Below, in pieces: positions 1-8,355 of a stretch of 64,000 nucleotides of DNA (position 1 is the first letter of the stretch; each line of letters starts with the position of its first letter). The stretch covers positions 1 through 64,000 of the forward strand of contig JAGYIN010000008.1 in NCBI GenBank assembly GCA_018402665.1, read 5' to 3'. Made by a program: the position numbers and the translations under genes. This DNA comes from Schleiferiaceae bacterium (GTDB taxonomy: Bacteria; Bacteroidota; Bacteroidia; Flavobacteriales; Schleiferiaceae). The notes beneath the pieces are model-generated. The model searched no databases and had not been told where the DNA came from. It saw only the letters and a program-made list of their open reading frames with translations.

Positions 1-46
1 TGTGGTAGCTGACCGTCAGGTTGTGTACTTCAATACTCTTTTCCAT
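1..46 (-). CDS. Metal ABC transporter ATP-binding protein, N-terminal fragment cut by the window edge
   Basis: Only the first 15 codons are inside the window. They read MEKSIEVHNLTVSYH, the usual opening beta strand of an ABC ATPase (hydrophobic strand followed by an aromatic A-loop-like Tyr). The ATG overlaps the stop of the upstream binding-protein gene by one base (TAATG), so the two are probably translationally coupled. Position after a regulator and a TroA-type binding protein suggests the ATPase of a Mn/Zn/Fe importer. Walker motifs are outside the window, so the identification rests on context and 15 residues. Confidence 0.6.
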   Translation of the reverse strand, partial: MEKSIEVHNLTVSYH

Positions 47-933
47 TAATTGAATGATTTTAAAATCTGTGTTGTGTTGTGTCTAAATGCTCCTAGTAAA
101 GATGCCTCTGCCGTTCCTTTCTCACCCAGCGCATCGCTGTATAAGGGTGCTCCAATTTCAACCTTCACGCCTTTTTGTGCCACAGCTTCCTGAAGCGCTT
201 CAATACTTTTAGAGTTCACTGATGTCTCTACAAAGACCGTAGAAAGTCCGCGGTCTAAGATGAATTGGGCCGTGGTACTCATGTCTTTTATACCAAATTC
301 GGCCGCAGTACTTATACCTTGTAGACCGTGTACTTCTATGCCGTAGGCTCGCCCGAAATAAGAGAATGCATCGTGTGCGGTAACCATGGCACGGAGCGAG
401 TCGGGTACCTCGTTGATTGTGCGAATCATTTCATCGTGGGCTAGTACTAGCTCTGAAGAATAGTCCATCGCATTTTGCTCAATGGCTTGGCGGTGCTCGG
501 GAAATTGGTCCATTAAAAAGGTGGCGAGTTCTCCTACGCAGCGGTCCCAAAGTTGCAGATCGAACCAAATGTGCGGGTCATACGTGTTGGGGCCTACTTC
601 GATAAGGAAGTGAGACTGAAGCGCACTACTCATCGCATGGACGGGCTTTTGTTGCGCCAATTTTTCTAATATATCTGTCAGTTTGCCTTCCAAATGAAGA
701 CCGTTGTGGAGAATCATTCTTGCGTTACTGAGCTTCGCTACATCACTTTCCACCGGTTTATAGCTGTGGGGGTCTATGTTCGATTGCATCAGCGCTTGGA
801 CCGAAATTTCTTCCGGAAGCAAAATACGCGCGGCATCCGCAACAACTGAGGTGGTGCACAAAACATCTATGGAGGGCTCGGGAGTACACCCAAAGGTCAT
901 TGCCGCTAACGCGATGAATAAAAATTTCCTCAT
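46..933 (-). CDS. TroA/ZnuA-type metal ABC transporter substrate-binding lipoprotein
   Basis: A 295-residue protein with a lipoprotein signal (MRKFLFIALAAMTFGC, lipobox Cys at residue 16), so probably membrane-anchored on the periplasmic side. It has the cluster A-I metal-binding fold motifs: DPHSYKP and DPHIWFD supply two His ligands, TAHDAFSYF a third, and YSDALG the acidic one, as in treponemal TroA. Family members deliver Mn, Zn or Fe to an ABC permease; the metal cannot be decided from sequence. The start at 933 is chosen because ATG overlaps the regulator's stop (ATGA) and directly precedes the signal peptide; an in-frame start at 960 would lie inside the regulator gene. A paralogue lies at 46181-47101. 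Confidence 0.9.
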   Translation of the reverse strand: MRKFLFIALAAMTFGCTPEPSIDVLCTTSVVADAARILLPEEISVQALMQSNIDPHSYKPVESDVAKLSNARMILHNGLHLEGKLTDILEKLAQQKPVHAMSSALQSHFLIEVGPNTYDPHIWFDLQLWDRCVGELATFLMDQFPEHRQAIEQNAMDYSSELVLAHDEMIRTINEVPDSLRAMVTAHDAFSYFGRAYGIEVHGLQGISTAAEFGIKDMSTTAQFILDRGLSTVFVETSVNSKSIEALQEAVAQKGVKVEIGAPLYSDALGEKGTAEASLLGAFRHNTTQILKSFN

Positions 934-1586
934 GATTGTACGGCGTAAATGTTTGCGCACATGCTCTGACTAAGCCAAAAAGAGCCTGTGGGTGAGCCTA
1001 GTTCGACACTAGCGTCAAACGCTGAGATTGTGCGGATTTCGTAGGTGTTGCCTAAATTGATGTTCATGGTGTCCAATTGGTCAAAGAACTCTGATCCCGC
1101 ATCTTCTACCCGAACAATACGAATCTCGGCTCCCGCCGTAAACGCACCGATGGGCTGTCCTAAAACCGGGGGCATTTGACCGTCGCGTTCCGGAATAGGA
1201 TCACCGTGTGGATCGTGTTTCGGACTGCCCAAAAATTGAAACAGTCGATCGACCAGTTCCTCACTCTGGATGTGTTCCAACTGCTCCGCGAGTGGATGTA
1301 CTTCGTCCCAACCGAATCCCAATTTATCTACTAGAAAGGTCTCCCATAATCGGTGTTTGCGTAAAATGGATTTCGCCAAACGTATGCCTTTCGGGGTAAG
1401 TTGCACCCCCTTGTACGGAACAACGTTCACTAGATCCTTTTGCCCCAGTCGCTTCACCGCTTGGGTAACAGAAGAACCTTTTGCACCTACGCGCTGTGCA
1501 AGGTCTCCATTGCTGACGGGCTGCTCTCCGCCAAGATGGTAGAGGGCTTTAATGTAATTTTCTTCGCTTTCCGTGTGGGTTTTCAC
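930..1586 (-). CDS. DtxR/MntR-family metal-dependent transcriptional regulator
   Basis: A 218-residue protein with an N-terminal winged helix (about residues 1-65), a metal-binding dimerisation domain (about 66-125) and a C-terminal FeoA/SH3-like region. The ligand pattern RKH...WE...VHPLAEQLEH matches the DtxR series His79, Glu83, His98, x102, Glu105, His106. Position 102 is Glu, as in manganese-responsive MntR, rather than Cys as in iron-responsive DtxR. The N-terminal positions equivalent to MntR Asp8 and Glu11 are Asn and Lys. The start is GTG. It heads the regulator - binding protein - ATPase operon and very likely controls metal import; an inverted repeat 15 bp upstream of the start is a candidate autoregulatory site. 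Confidence 0.88.
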   Translation of the reverse strand: MKTHTESEENYIKALYHLGGEQPVSNGDLAQRVGAKGSSVTQAVKRLGQKDLVNVVPYKGVQLTPKGIRLAKSILRKHRLWETFLVDKLGFGWDEVHPLAEQLEHIQSEELVDRLFQFLGSPKHDPHGDPIPERDGQMPPVLGQPIGAFTAGAEIRIVRVEDAGSEFFDQLDTMNINLGNTYEIRTISAFDASVELGSPTGSFWLSQSMCANIYAVQS

Positions 1587-1601
1587 CTAGGCTATCTTTT
1601 A

Positions 1602-1619
1602 TTTTAGGCAAAGCTAAAA
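1602..1619 (-). promoter_or_regulatory. Candidate MntR/DtxR operator overlapping a -7 promoter element
   Basis: The sequence TTTTAGGCAAAGCTAAAA is a perfect 6-bp inverted repeat around a 6-bp spacer and resembles the TTAGG...CTAA core of DtxR-family boxes. On the minus strand, bases 1616-1609 read TAGCTTTG, an exact match to the Bacteroidota -7 consensus TAnnTTTG. A bound repressor would therefore cover the promoter of the regulator operon. A TTG lies 16 bp upstream of the -7 element; the usual spacing is nearer 19. Binding is inferred, not shown. Confidence 0.5.
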
Positions 1620-1680
1620 ATTATCTAAACACCAACGAGCACAAACGCGAGAATACTATAAATAACTTACCTTAGCGACC

Positions 1681-2463
1681 GTGAGAACCCACACCTATTT
1701 CATATCAGATGTTCATTTAGGAGCGCCCTCAGTTCGCGAAAGTCAAGAGCGTGAGCGTACGCTAGTGTCCTTTTTAAAACGCATTGAAAAGGACTGCAAA
1801 CAACTTTTTATCGTTGGCGATCTTTTTGACTACTGGTTCGAATACAAACACGTTGTTCCACGAGGTCATACCCGTGTTTTGGGGCAGTTGGCGCTCATGG
1901 TTGATGCCGGGCTTAAGCTCGATATCTTCGTCGGGAATCACGACCTCTGGATGGGAAACTACCTGGAAGAAGAGCTGGGCGCAACCGTTCATCACGAACC
2001 GCTAAAGTGGTCGCCAAACGAAGGTAAGACCGCTTTTTACCTCGCACATGGGGACGGTTTAGGCCCCGGAGACCGTAAGTACAAAGCGTTAAAAAAACTC
2101 TTCACGAACCCTATGGCGATTTGGACCTACCAGCGCCTGCATCCTAATTTTGGGGTAGGGTTTGCTGCCCGCATGTCACGGACATCGCGCAACAGCCAAA
2201 GCGATAACGATCATGCATTCAAAGGAGAAAAAGAAAGGCAATTGGTCCACAGTAAAACCGTTCTTAAGGAAGCGTGGTTCGACTACTTTATTTATGGACA
2301 TCGGCATCATGAGAAAGCATTGGTCCTTCAAACGCACGAGTCGGAGGATGGCACCAAAATTGACAGCACATACATTGTCCTCGGCGATTGGATTCGTTTA
2401 AATACGTTCGCTAAATGGGACGGCACACATTTAACCCTAGACAGTTACCCCTCAAGAAAATGA
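1681..2463 (+). CDS. lpxH: UDP-2,3-diacylglucosamine diphosphatase LpxH
   Basis: A 260-residue calcineurin-like phosphoesterase. Metal-binding motifs occur in order: DVHLG near residue 10, GDLFDYW, GNHD, HGDG and GHRHH near residue 200. This is the LpxH arrangement, which hydrolyses UDP-2,3-diacylglucosamine to lipid X in lipid A synthesis at the cytoplasmic face of the inner membrane. Start is GTG at 1681; the next residues run directly into the first motif, leaving no room for a much later start. It overlaps the following envelope gene by ATGA. General metallophosphoesterases share the fold, but the motif set and length (about 240-260) fit LpxH. Confidence 0.88.
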   Translation: MRTHTYFISDVHLGAPSVRESQERERTLVSFLKRIEKDCKQLFIVGDLFDYWFEYKHVVPRGHTRVLGQLALMVDAGLKLDIFVGNHDLWMGNYLEEELGATVHHEPLKWSPNEGKTAFYLAHGDGLGPGDRKYKALKKLFTNPMAIWTYQRLHPNFGVGFAARMSRTSRNSQSDNDHAFKGEKERQLVHSKTVLKEAWFDYFIYGHRHHEKALVLQTHESEDGTKIDSTYIVLGDWIRLNTFAKWDGTHLTLDSYPSRK

Positions 2464-2957
2464 AAAAAAACCTTCTACTTGTCGTTTTTGCAATGGCCTT
2501 TACTGCGGCCGCGCAAGATTATAAAGGCCATTATGGTATTGGACTCGCCTTGGGTGAACCGAGCGGCTTCAGCATTAAGAAGTTCAACAACAACAATGAA
2601 GCCTTTCAGTATACCTTAGGGTACAGTGCCGTGAAGGGGCAAGAAGGCATTAACATAGGAGCAGATTACTTGCTCCACAACTATGATATCATCACCGCAG
2701 AAAAGGGGCGTATTCCGTTTTACTATGGTGGCGGTATACATCTGAAGAGCTACAACGATGCGGGCAATCAACTCTATGCGCGGGTACCTCTCGGAGTGGC
2801 CTATGAAGCCGTTGAATTTCCTATTGACGTGTTCTTCGAATTTGCGCCCGGTATTGCCGTGCTCCCTTCCCCGACTTTGGTGACCAATTTTGCCATCGGG
2901 GCACGCTTCTACTTTGACGTAAGGAAAGCCGTAGAAAAAATAGACGAAGCCATTTAA
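2460..2957 (+). CDS. Small secreted or outer-membrane beta-rich protein, unknown function
   Basis: A 165-residue protein beginning with a signal peptide (MKKNLLLVVFAMAFTAAAQ, likely cleaved after AAA). The remainder is rich in alternating hydrophobic and aromatic residues with many Gly and Tyr (for example HYGIGLALGEPSGFSIKKF), the look of a small outer-membrane barrel. The start at 2460 is preferred over one 45 bp upstream because it gives a clean signal peptide and overlaps the lpxH stop by ATGA. Coupling to lpxH fits an envelope role, but no specific function is recognised. Confidence 0.75.
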   Translation: MKKNLLLVVFAMAFTAAAQDYKGHYGIGLALGEPSGFSIKKFNNNNEAFQYTLGYSAVKGQEGINIGADYLLHNYDIITAEKGRIPFYYGGGIHLKSYNDAGNQLYARVPLGVAYEAVEFPIDVFFEFAPGIAVLPSPTLVTNFAIGARFYFDVRKAVEKIDEAI

Positions 2958-2965
2958 ATCTCGGC

Positions 2966-2997
2966 ATAAAAAAACCCCGAGCGGTTGCCCGAGGTTC
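2966..2997 (-). terminator. Intrinsic terminator of the superoxide dismutase gene
   Basis: On the minus strand a 9-bp stem (AACCTCGGGC against GCTCGGGGTT, with G-U pairs) is followed by a run of seven T. The plus-strand version of the stem has two C-A mismatches, so it works mainly for the minus-strand gene. Confidence 0.75.
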
Positions 2998-3020
2998 TTA
3001 CGTTTTGCGGATGAATCCTT

Positions 3021-3623
3021 TTATTTCGCTGCTGCGTATTTCGCTGCAACTGCTTCCCAATTCACCACATTCCAAAATGCATTAATGTAATCTGGACGAC
3101 GGTTTTGGTAGTTGAGGTAGTAGGCATGTTCCCATACATCTAGGCCCATGATCGGGTGACCACCACAACCAACGCCTGGCATTAAGGTGTTGTCCTGATT
3201 TGCAGAAGAACACACTTCCAATACACCGTTGTTGACACACAACCAGGCCCATCCTGAACCAAAGCGCGTTGCCGCTGCCGCATTGAATTTTTCTTTTAAT
3301 CCATCAAGCGAGCCAAAAGCTGCATCAATAGCCGCAGCCAATTCCCCTGTTGGGGCACCGCCACCAGTTGGGCTCATTACTTCCCAAAATAAACAGTGGT
3401 TGTAATATCCACCACCGTTGTTGCGTATTGCGGCATGGTCTGAATGGTTAGCAAGCAATTCTTCAATGGTCTTGCCTTCCATTTCCGTACCAGCGATGGC
3501 ATCATTTAATTTTGCAGTATAGCCTGCATGGTGCTTAGTGTGGTGAATCTCCATCGTGCGCGCATCCATGTGCGGCTCGAGAGCATCGTATGCATAGCCC
3601 AATTCGGGTAATTCAAAAGCCAT
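3021..3623 (-). CDS. Superoxide dismutase, Fe/Mn family
   Basis: A 200-residue cytosolic enzyme that dismutates superoxide to oxygen and hydrogen peroxide. Metal ligands are visible: His27 in the [10 protein letters not shown] segment, the His of YYNHCLFWE, and the Asp and His of [13 protein letters not shown]. The active-site GSGWAWL strand is also present. Length is normal and there is no signal peptide. Sequence motifs alone do not settle Fe against Mn use. It is monocistronic, divergent from the helicase gene and has its own terminator. Confidence 0.95.
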   Translation of the reverse strand: MAFELPELGYAYDALEPHMDARTMEIHHTKHHAGYTAKLNDAIAGTEMEGKTIEELLANHSDHAAIRNNGGGYYNHCLFWEVMSPTGGGAPTGELAAAIDAAFGSLDGLKEKFNAAAATRFGSGWAWLCVNNGVLEVCSSANQDNTLMPGVGCGGHPIMGLDVWEHAYYLNYQNRRPDYINAFWNVVNWEAVAAKYAAAK

Positions 3624-3717
3624 ATAAAGTAGGTTTTATGTTAATTCGTGGTATAAAGGTAAGGCAAATTCCGACTGAAGGTTTTAACTTACGTTTATAT
3701 CCTGTTCAATAAACTCT

Positions 3718-6700
3718 ATGACCCCAAATCAAGGCCATACGCCGCTATCTGCCCCGGCAGACTTCATCGTTTTAAACGCATCTGCGGGGTCGGGTAAAAC
3801 GTATTCGCTCGTGCAACACATCTTGATGAATGCGCTGCGAAAAAAGGATATGAACCATGCGTATCAAAAGGTTCTAGCGATCACTTTCACTAACAATGCC
3901 GCCGCAGAAATGAAGGCGCGTCTTTTGGACCAATTATTAACCTTCAAACGCCTCGAACACCCTTCCCAAAGTGAATTCTTCAAGCCCATTTGGGAGGAAA
4001 TTGGTATTTCACCAGAGGAGTTACAGCAACGCGCCGCTGGAGCAGCAAGCCACATGTTGCACAACTACAGCACATTAAATGTTGGTACCATTGACCAGTT
4101 CACGCACCGATTGGTGCGCACCTTCACAAGAGATCTTGACCTCGATGATAATTTTGAGGTACGCCTCGACCTCGATGGGATGATTGAGGAGGCGCTGGAC
4201 CTACTCTACAGTAGCCTCGGGGAGGCGCCAGCATTACGTGAGTCTCTCGCGGCATGGATGCAGGAACGCATGAACCGTGAAAAGGGCCACAACCCTGATC
4301 GGGATTTAAAGCGCGAAGGGAAAGAGAGTTTTAACGAGGATACGTGGAAGGAATTGGCCCATTTACCGGAACCGGAGCGCATGATTGAACTGGAAGAAGA
4401 GCTGAATCGTGAACTTTCCGTAATTGTTGCTGAAGGTAAAAAACTGGCACACCAAGCCTTTACCCATTTAAAATCCCAGGAATACACGAAAGACAACTTT
4501 ACCTATTACCCTCAGGCGAAAAAACATTTTGTCGATCTCTGGTCCAACCTGCGTAGTAACGATCTCGAAGCAGGTGTACAAGCGTTTAAAACGAAACCAA
4601 AGAGTGGTACAGATGCGGATTGGGAGGCCTTTTTAGAATTGGCCCAAGCGTTTCAAGAAAGCAACCAGCGCAAATTATTATTGCTCAAGCAGGCCACCGA
4701 AAAACTGCAGCAACTCTCAGCGACACGCGCACTCATGGATAAGTTTAATGCCCTTCAACAGGAGCAGAACACCATGCCACTTAGTGCCTTCAATAAACTA
4801 ATTTCCGAAGAGCTTCAAAAAGAGCCTACCGCGTTTATTTATGCGCGATTGGGCGAAAAGTTTTGGCATTTCTACATCGATGAGTTTCAGGATACCTCTG
4901 AAATGCAATTTGATAACTTACATCCACTCATTGAGCACACGCTGACTAAAGATGAAAATCCAAACAGCGCACTTATTGTTGGAGATGCAAAGCAAAGCAT
5001 TTACCGCTGGCGGGGCGGACGCGCTGAACAATTCATGGCGTTGGTAGATAACGTCCATCCGTCCAATCGCTTTCAACGACATCCGGATGGGCACGAATTG
5101 TACTCGCGTGAAACCGTCCAACTGCCCAAAAACTTCCGCACCTACGGAAACATTGTACACTTTAACAATGACTTTTTTGAGCACCTCGGCAAGCGGCTTA
5201 CCGTTCCTGCGCACCAGAGTGCTTATGCCGGCACGCAGCTGCAACAAATCCCTCATAAAGATCCCTTAAAAGGTGAAGTCACCGTGGCGTTCATCTCGGT
5301 GCCAGAGGGAGCGACGAAAACTGCTCAAAGTTATGCGGAGGCGGTTTGTGCAGAAGTAAAATCAAGCATTAAAAGCTTAATAAAACGTGGGCATTCGTAC
5401 AATGCTATTGCGCTTTTAGTGCGTGGAAATGCGCAGGGCAAATTATTGGCCAATTTTTTGACCGGAGAAGGCATTCCCGTCCTATCTGCAGATAGTCTCG
5501 TCGTAGGAAGCTCTTTTGAAAGTTCCGTTCTCCTATCTTGCGCCAGACTTTTCCTCAAGGCTGATGATCGTGAAAGCAGGTTCGCTTTGGCCTACGCGCT
5601 GACGAAGCTTGGAAAAATTCCCGCCCAATTAGAGCCCTTTGTTTTCCAACAGGAAGCCACATCTAAGGGCATACCCTACCTCAGCGGTTTATTTCCAGGC
5701 CTCCAAGAATTGTTTAGCCAACAAGAATCGTTATATACTTTCGGCGCTCGCGTTTTTGAGGCCTTTGGCCTTTTATTAGAGCCCAATGCCATGGTGGACA
5801 GCTGTCTTGATCTGCTCTACGGGTTTCAAACTAAAGAAGGTTCTTTCGCTACTTTGCCCTCGTGGTGGGAAGCGGAAGCTAAGAAACGTAATGTTCCTGC
5901 TCCTCAGGATAAACCTGCGGTGCAGGTGATGACCATACACAAGAGCAAAGGATTAGAGTTTGAACACGTTATTCTTCCATTTGGTATTAACTATAAATCG
6001 GGCGGCGATGCGCACTGGATAGATGTGGATGTCCATCCGGAATTGGCCCGATTGCCCATCACGAAATCGGACAGAAACGCCCCGCTGTTTGAATCAGAAT
6101 TATGGGCTGAGCTAGAAAACCAAAGTTACTTTGACTGGATGAACATGGTCTATGTGGCCATGACTCGACCCGTTGCCGGATTGCATGTCTTTGTGGATAA
6201 AGAAAAGCCTGATGAATTAGGGAAGGGCTTGATCGCCTTTTTGGGATGTGACCCGGAGGAAGGCACGTACCGCTCTGGAGAAATGGTACTCCCGGAATCC
6301 GCAAACACCGAAGAATCTGTTCGTCCAGAAGCACCAAAGCCCGGTGTATTCTCTCCTGCTAACCTTCGAATGGCGCAAACTGCGCCTATAGGTTGGTTTG
6401 ACGGCCACTCTGATGGAAGCAAATGGGGAACGGCACTCCATCAAATTCTCCAAAGAAATCCCGCTTCAAGAGCGGCGGCTTTGCGAAGGCTGTACCGCAC
6501 GGGTGCATTTTCAGATCACTTGCACGAAGGTGCGGCGGCGTCCATTGACCAATTGGCCCAACATCCGGTACTGAAAGACATCAATGAGCGCAGTGTTCTT
6601 ATTTATACGGAACGCTCCATCATCACCAAAGAAGCTACTACACGTCCTGATCTCATCATTAAATCGGGTAAAAAAATCACAGTGGTAGATTACAAAACCG

Positions 6701-6798
6701 GCGTTCAAAAGCCAGAACATCAGGAACAATTGCAGCAGTATATTGAACTTCTTAGTACAGTTTTTGAAGAAGTAGATGGAACATTATTATATCTTTAA
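3718..6798 (+). CDS. UvrD/REP-family helicase with C-terminal RecB-type nuclease (AddA-like)
   Basis: A 1026-residue protein. Superfamily 1 helicase motifs occur in order: Walker A ASAGSGKT at 21-28, DEFQDT at 388-393, GDAKQSIYRW near 422-431, HKSKGLEFE near 741, and VYVAMTRP near 812. The C-terminus carries a RecB-type nuclease signature, with RPDLIIK followed by VVDYKTG near 990-996. This is the architecture of AddA, which with AddB processes double-strand breaks for recombination. No AddB-like partner is beside it; the next genes are unrelated envelope lipoproteins 3 bp downstream. Either AddB is encoded elsewhere or the protein works alone. Confidence 0.85.
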   Translation: MTPNQGHTPLSAPADFIVLNASAGSGKTYSLVQHILMNALRKKDMNHAYQKVLAITFTNNAAAEMKARLLDQLLTFKRLEHPSQSEFFKPIWEEIGISPEELQQRAAGAASHMLHNYSTLNVGTIDQFTHRLVRTFTRDLDLDDNFEVRLDLDGMIEEALDLLYSSLGEAPALRESLAAWMQERMNREKGHNPDRDLKREGKESFNEDTWKELAHLPEPERMIELEEELNRELSVIVAEGKKLAHQAFTHLKSQEYTKDNFTYYPQAKKHFVDLWSNLRSNDLEAGVQAFKTKPKSGTDADWEAFLELAQAFQESNQRKLLLLKQATEKLQQLSATRALMDKFNALQQEQNTMPLSAFNKLISEELQKEPTAFIYARLGEKFWHFYIDEFQDTSEMQFDNLHPLIEHTLTKDENPNSALIVGDAKQSIYRWRGGRAEQFMALVDNVHPSNRFQRHPDGHELYSRETVQLPKNFRTYGNIVHFNNDFFEHLGKRLTVPAHQSAYAGTQLQQIPHKDPLKGEVTVAFISVPEGATKTAQSYAEAVCAEVKSSIKSLIKRGHSYNAIALLVRGNAQGKLLANFLTGEGIPVLSADSLVVGSSFESSVLLSCARLFLKADDRESRFALAYALTKLGKIPAQLEPFVFQQEATSKGIPYLSGLFPGLQELFSQQESLYTFGARVFEAFGLLLEPNAMVDSCLDLLYGFQTKEGSFATLPSWWEAEAKKRNVPAPQDKPAVQVMTIHKSKGLEFEHVILPFGINYKSGGDAHWIDVDVHPELARLPITKSDRNAPLFESELWAELENQSYFDWMNMVYVAMTRPVAGLHVFVDKEKPDELGKGLIAFLGCDPEEGTYRSGEMVLPESANTEESVRPEAPKPGVFSPANLRMAQTAPIGWFDGHSDGSKWGTALHQILQRNPASRAAALRRLYRTGAFSDHLHEGAAASIDQLAQHPVLKDINERSVLIYTERSIITKEATTRPDLIIKSGKKITVVDYKTGVQKPEHQEQLQQYIELLSTVFEEVDGTLLYL

Positions 6799-6801
6799 CA
6801 G

Positions 6802-7470
6802 ATGAAATTCCCTTACCTCACCTTTCTGTCCGCATTAACATTCCTCGTGAGTTGCACGCATGATCCGCTTTTTCCAAGCGATACTGAACCGCCTGTATCT
6901 GCCACATGCCACCCAGATACAGTATACTTTCAAAATGAAATTTTACCGCTCTTCACCGCGAACTGTGCTTCGGCCGGTTGCCACGGTGCAACAAATCCTG
7001 CAGATGGCCTTTCGTTATTAACCTATGACGGCATTATGGAAGAGGTGAAGCCTGGCGAACCCAACAAAAGCGAAGTCTATGAAGTCTTATTTGAGACGGG
7101 CAATGATCTTATGCCACCACCGCCAGCCTCACCATTGGATTCTTTATCCGCCTGGAAAATATTTACCTGGATTTCACAAGGCGCCCTCAACAATGCTTGT
7201 TCGTCTTGTGATACTATTTCTGGTAGTTACAGCCTAACCATTGCACCTATTATAGCCGCACAATGTAAAAGTTGCCATTCGGGCAATGCGCCTTCCGGCG
7301 GCATTCTACTCGATGTACACGCAAATGTGGTTGCTGCAGTTAATTCTTTTGGATTAATGCCTGCCATTAAACGCACAAATGCAGTGCCTATGCCTCCGGG
7401 AGGAAGTCTAAGTGCCTGCGAATTGTCTCAATTTGAAAAATGGATAGCAGATGGAATGCCGAATAACTAA
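6802..7470 (+). CDS. Lipoprotein with two cytochrome c-like domains
   Basis: A 222-residue protein with a lipoprotein signal (lipobox LVSC, Cys18). The first domain has an unusual CX4CH haem motif (C55ASAGC60H61) and the second a standard CXXCH (C155KSC158H159). Each domain is followed by an MPP segment whose Met could be the distal haem ligand and ends in a short conserved helix with a Trp. It sits 3 bp after the helicase gene and just before a one-domain relative, a YceI protein and a DUF5777 barrel, probably one envelope operon. Haem attachment is inferred from motifs; an electron-transfer or sensing role is not established. Confidence 0.75.
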   Translation: MKFPYLTFLSALTFLVSCTHDPLFPSDTEPPVSATCHPDTVYFQNEILPLFTANCASAGCHGATNPADGLSLLTYDGIMEEVKPGEPNKSEVYEVLFETGNDLMPPPPASPLDSLSAWKIFTWISQGALNNACSSCDTISGSYSLTIAPIIAAQCKSCHSGNAPSGGILLDVHANVVAAVNSFGLMPAIKRTNAVPMPPGGSLSACELSQFEKWIADGMPNN

Positions 7471-7474
7471 ACAG

Positions 7475-7840
7475 ATGGTGGCAAGTGCAGGTTGGCTTTT
7501 GATTCTCCTTTTTGCAACCAGCAGCTGCTATTACGACGATTATGAAACACTCTATGGCAATGCGGGTGCTTGCGATACTGCAGCAGTAACCTTTAGCCAA
7601 GATATTCAGGCATTGATTGGCCAAAACTGTGAAGGTTGCCACAACGGAATGTCAGCCAACGGCGGCTTAATCTTAAGTGGCCATCAAAATACGTCCGCTG
7701 CGGCACTGAACGGCGCTTTAATCGACCGCATGACACGAAGCGCTGGTGACCCACTCTTAATGCCCCCCGGTGGAGCGTTAAGTGATTGTGATATAAGTAA
7801 ATTACGTGCCTGGATCGTACAAGGCGCACCTAATAATTAA
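7475..7840 (+). CDS. Lipoprotein with a single cytochrome c-like domain
   Basis: A 121-residue protein from the ATG at 7475, which gives a clean lipoprotein signal (MVASAGWLLILLFATSSC, Cys18). An in-frame ATG at 7451 would overlap the previous gene by 20 bp. It has one CXXCH motif (C52EGCH56), then an MPPGG segment and a C-terminal stretch ending in GAPNN that closely matches the C-terminus of the preceding protein (ending GMPNN). This suggests origin by domain duplication. It is five bases upstream of the YceI-like gene. Confidence 0.75.
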   Translation: MVASAGWLLILLFATSSCYYDDYETLYGNAGACDTAAVTFSQDIQALIGQNCEGCHNGMSANGGLILSGHQNTSAAALNGALIDRMTRSAGDPLLMPPGGALSDCDISKLRAWIVQGAPNN

Positions 7841-7845
7841 TAGCC

Positions 7846-8355
7846 ATGAAAAAACTACTTTTAACTGCGCTGCTGGCATCCGGCACCATCGTATCTGCTC
7901 AACAATACCTGACGCGTGAGGCTCGTCTTTCCTTCGATGCGGGTTCGCCTTTGGAAGATATTGAGGCCTTCACTGAAAGCGGCTCAGCGGTTTTCGACGC
8001 CAGTTCTGGAAAAATAGGTGTACAGGTTTTAATGACTTCTTTCCAATTTAAAAGGGCTTTAATGCAGGAGCACTTTAATGAAAATTATGTTGAAAGCGAG
8101 AAGTTTCCAAAGGCTTCCTTTAAGGGGACCTACAACGAAGGTGAGGTCACAGGTGAACTTACCGTTCACGGCGTGACAAAAGAAATTTCTGTACCCGCAA
8201 CCTTGAAAGAAGAGAACGAGAACTTCGTCTTGACCACAGCGTTTGACATCATTCTTGCCGAGTATAATGTGGAAATCCCTAGTGCTGTCGCGGATAAAAT
8301 TTCAAAGACTGCCTCTATCCAGGTTCAAGCCACCCTCAAGAGTGTTGGGAAATAA
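7846..8355 (+). CDS. YceI-family periplasmic protein
   Basis: A 169-residue protein with a cleavable signal peptide ending in VSAQ. The mature part matches the YceI/lipocalin-like barrel pattern, including the segment FPKASFKG and the hallmark LTVHGVTKEISVP. Family members bind long isoprenoid or amphipathic ligands in the periplasm; the ligand here is unknown. Its stop overlaps the next start by one base (TAATG), so it is translationally coupled to the DUF5777 gene. Confidence 0.85.
   Translation: MKKLLLTALLASGTIVSAQQYLTREARLSFDAGSPLEDIEAFTESGSAVFDASSGKIGVQVLMTSFQFKRALMQEHFNENYVESEKFPKASFKGTYNEGEVTGELTVHGVTKEISVPATLKEENENFVLTTAFDIILAEYNVEIPSAVADKISKTASIQVQATLKSVGK

Noticed and set aside
2415-2459. 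Upstream start for the small envelope protein after lpxH
   Set aside because: It would place 15 residues ahead of a clean signal peptide and overlap lpxH by 49 bp; the ATGA overlap at 2460 is better.
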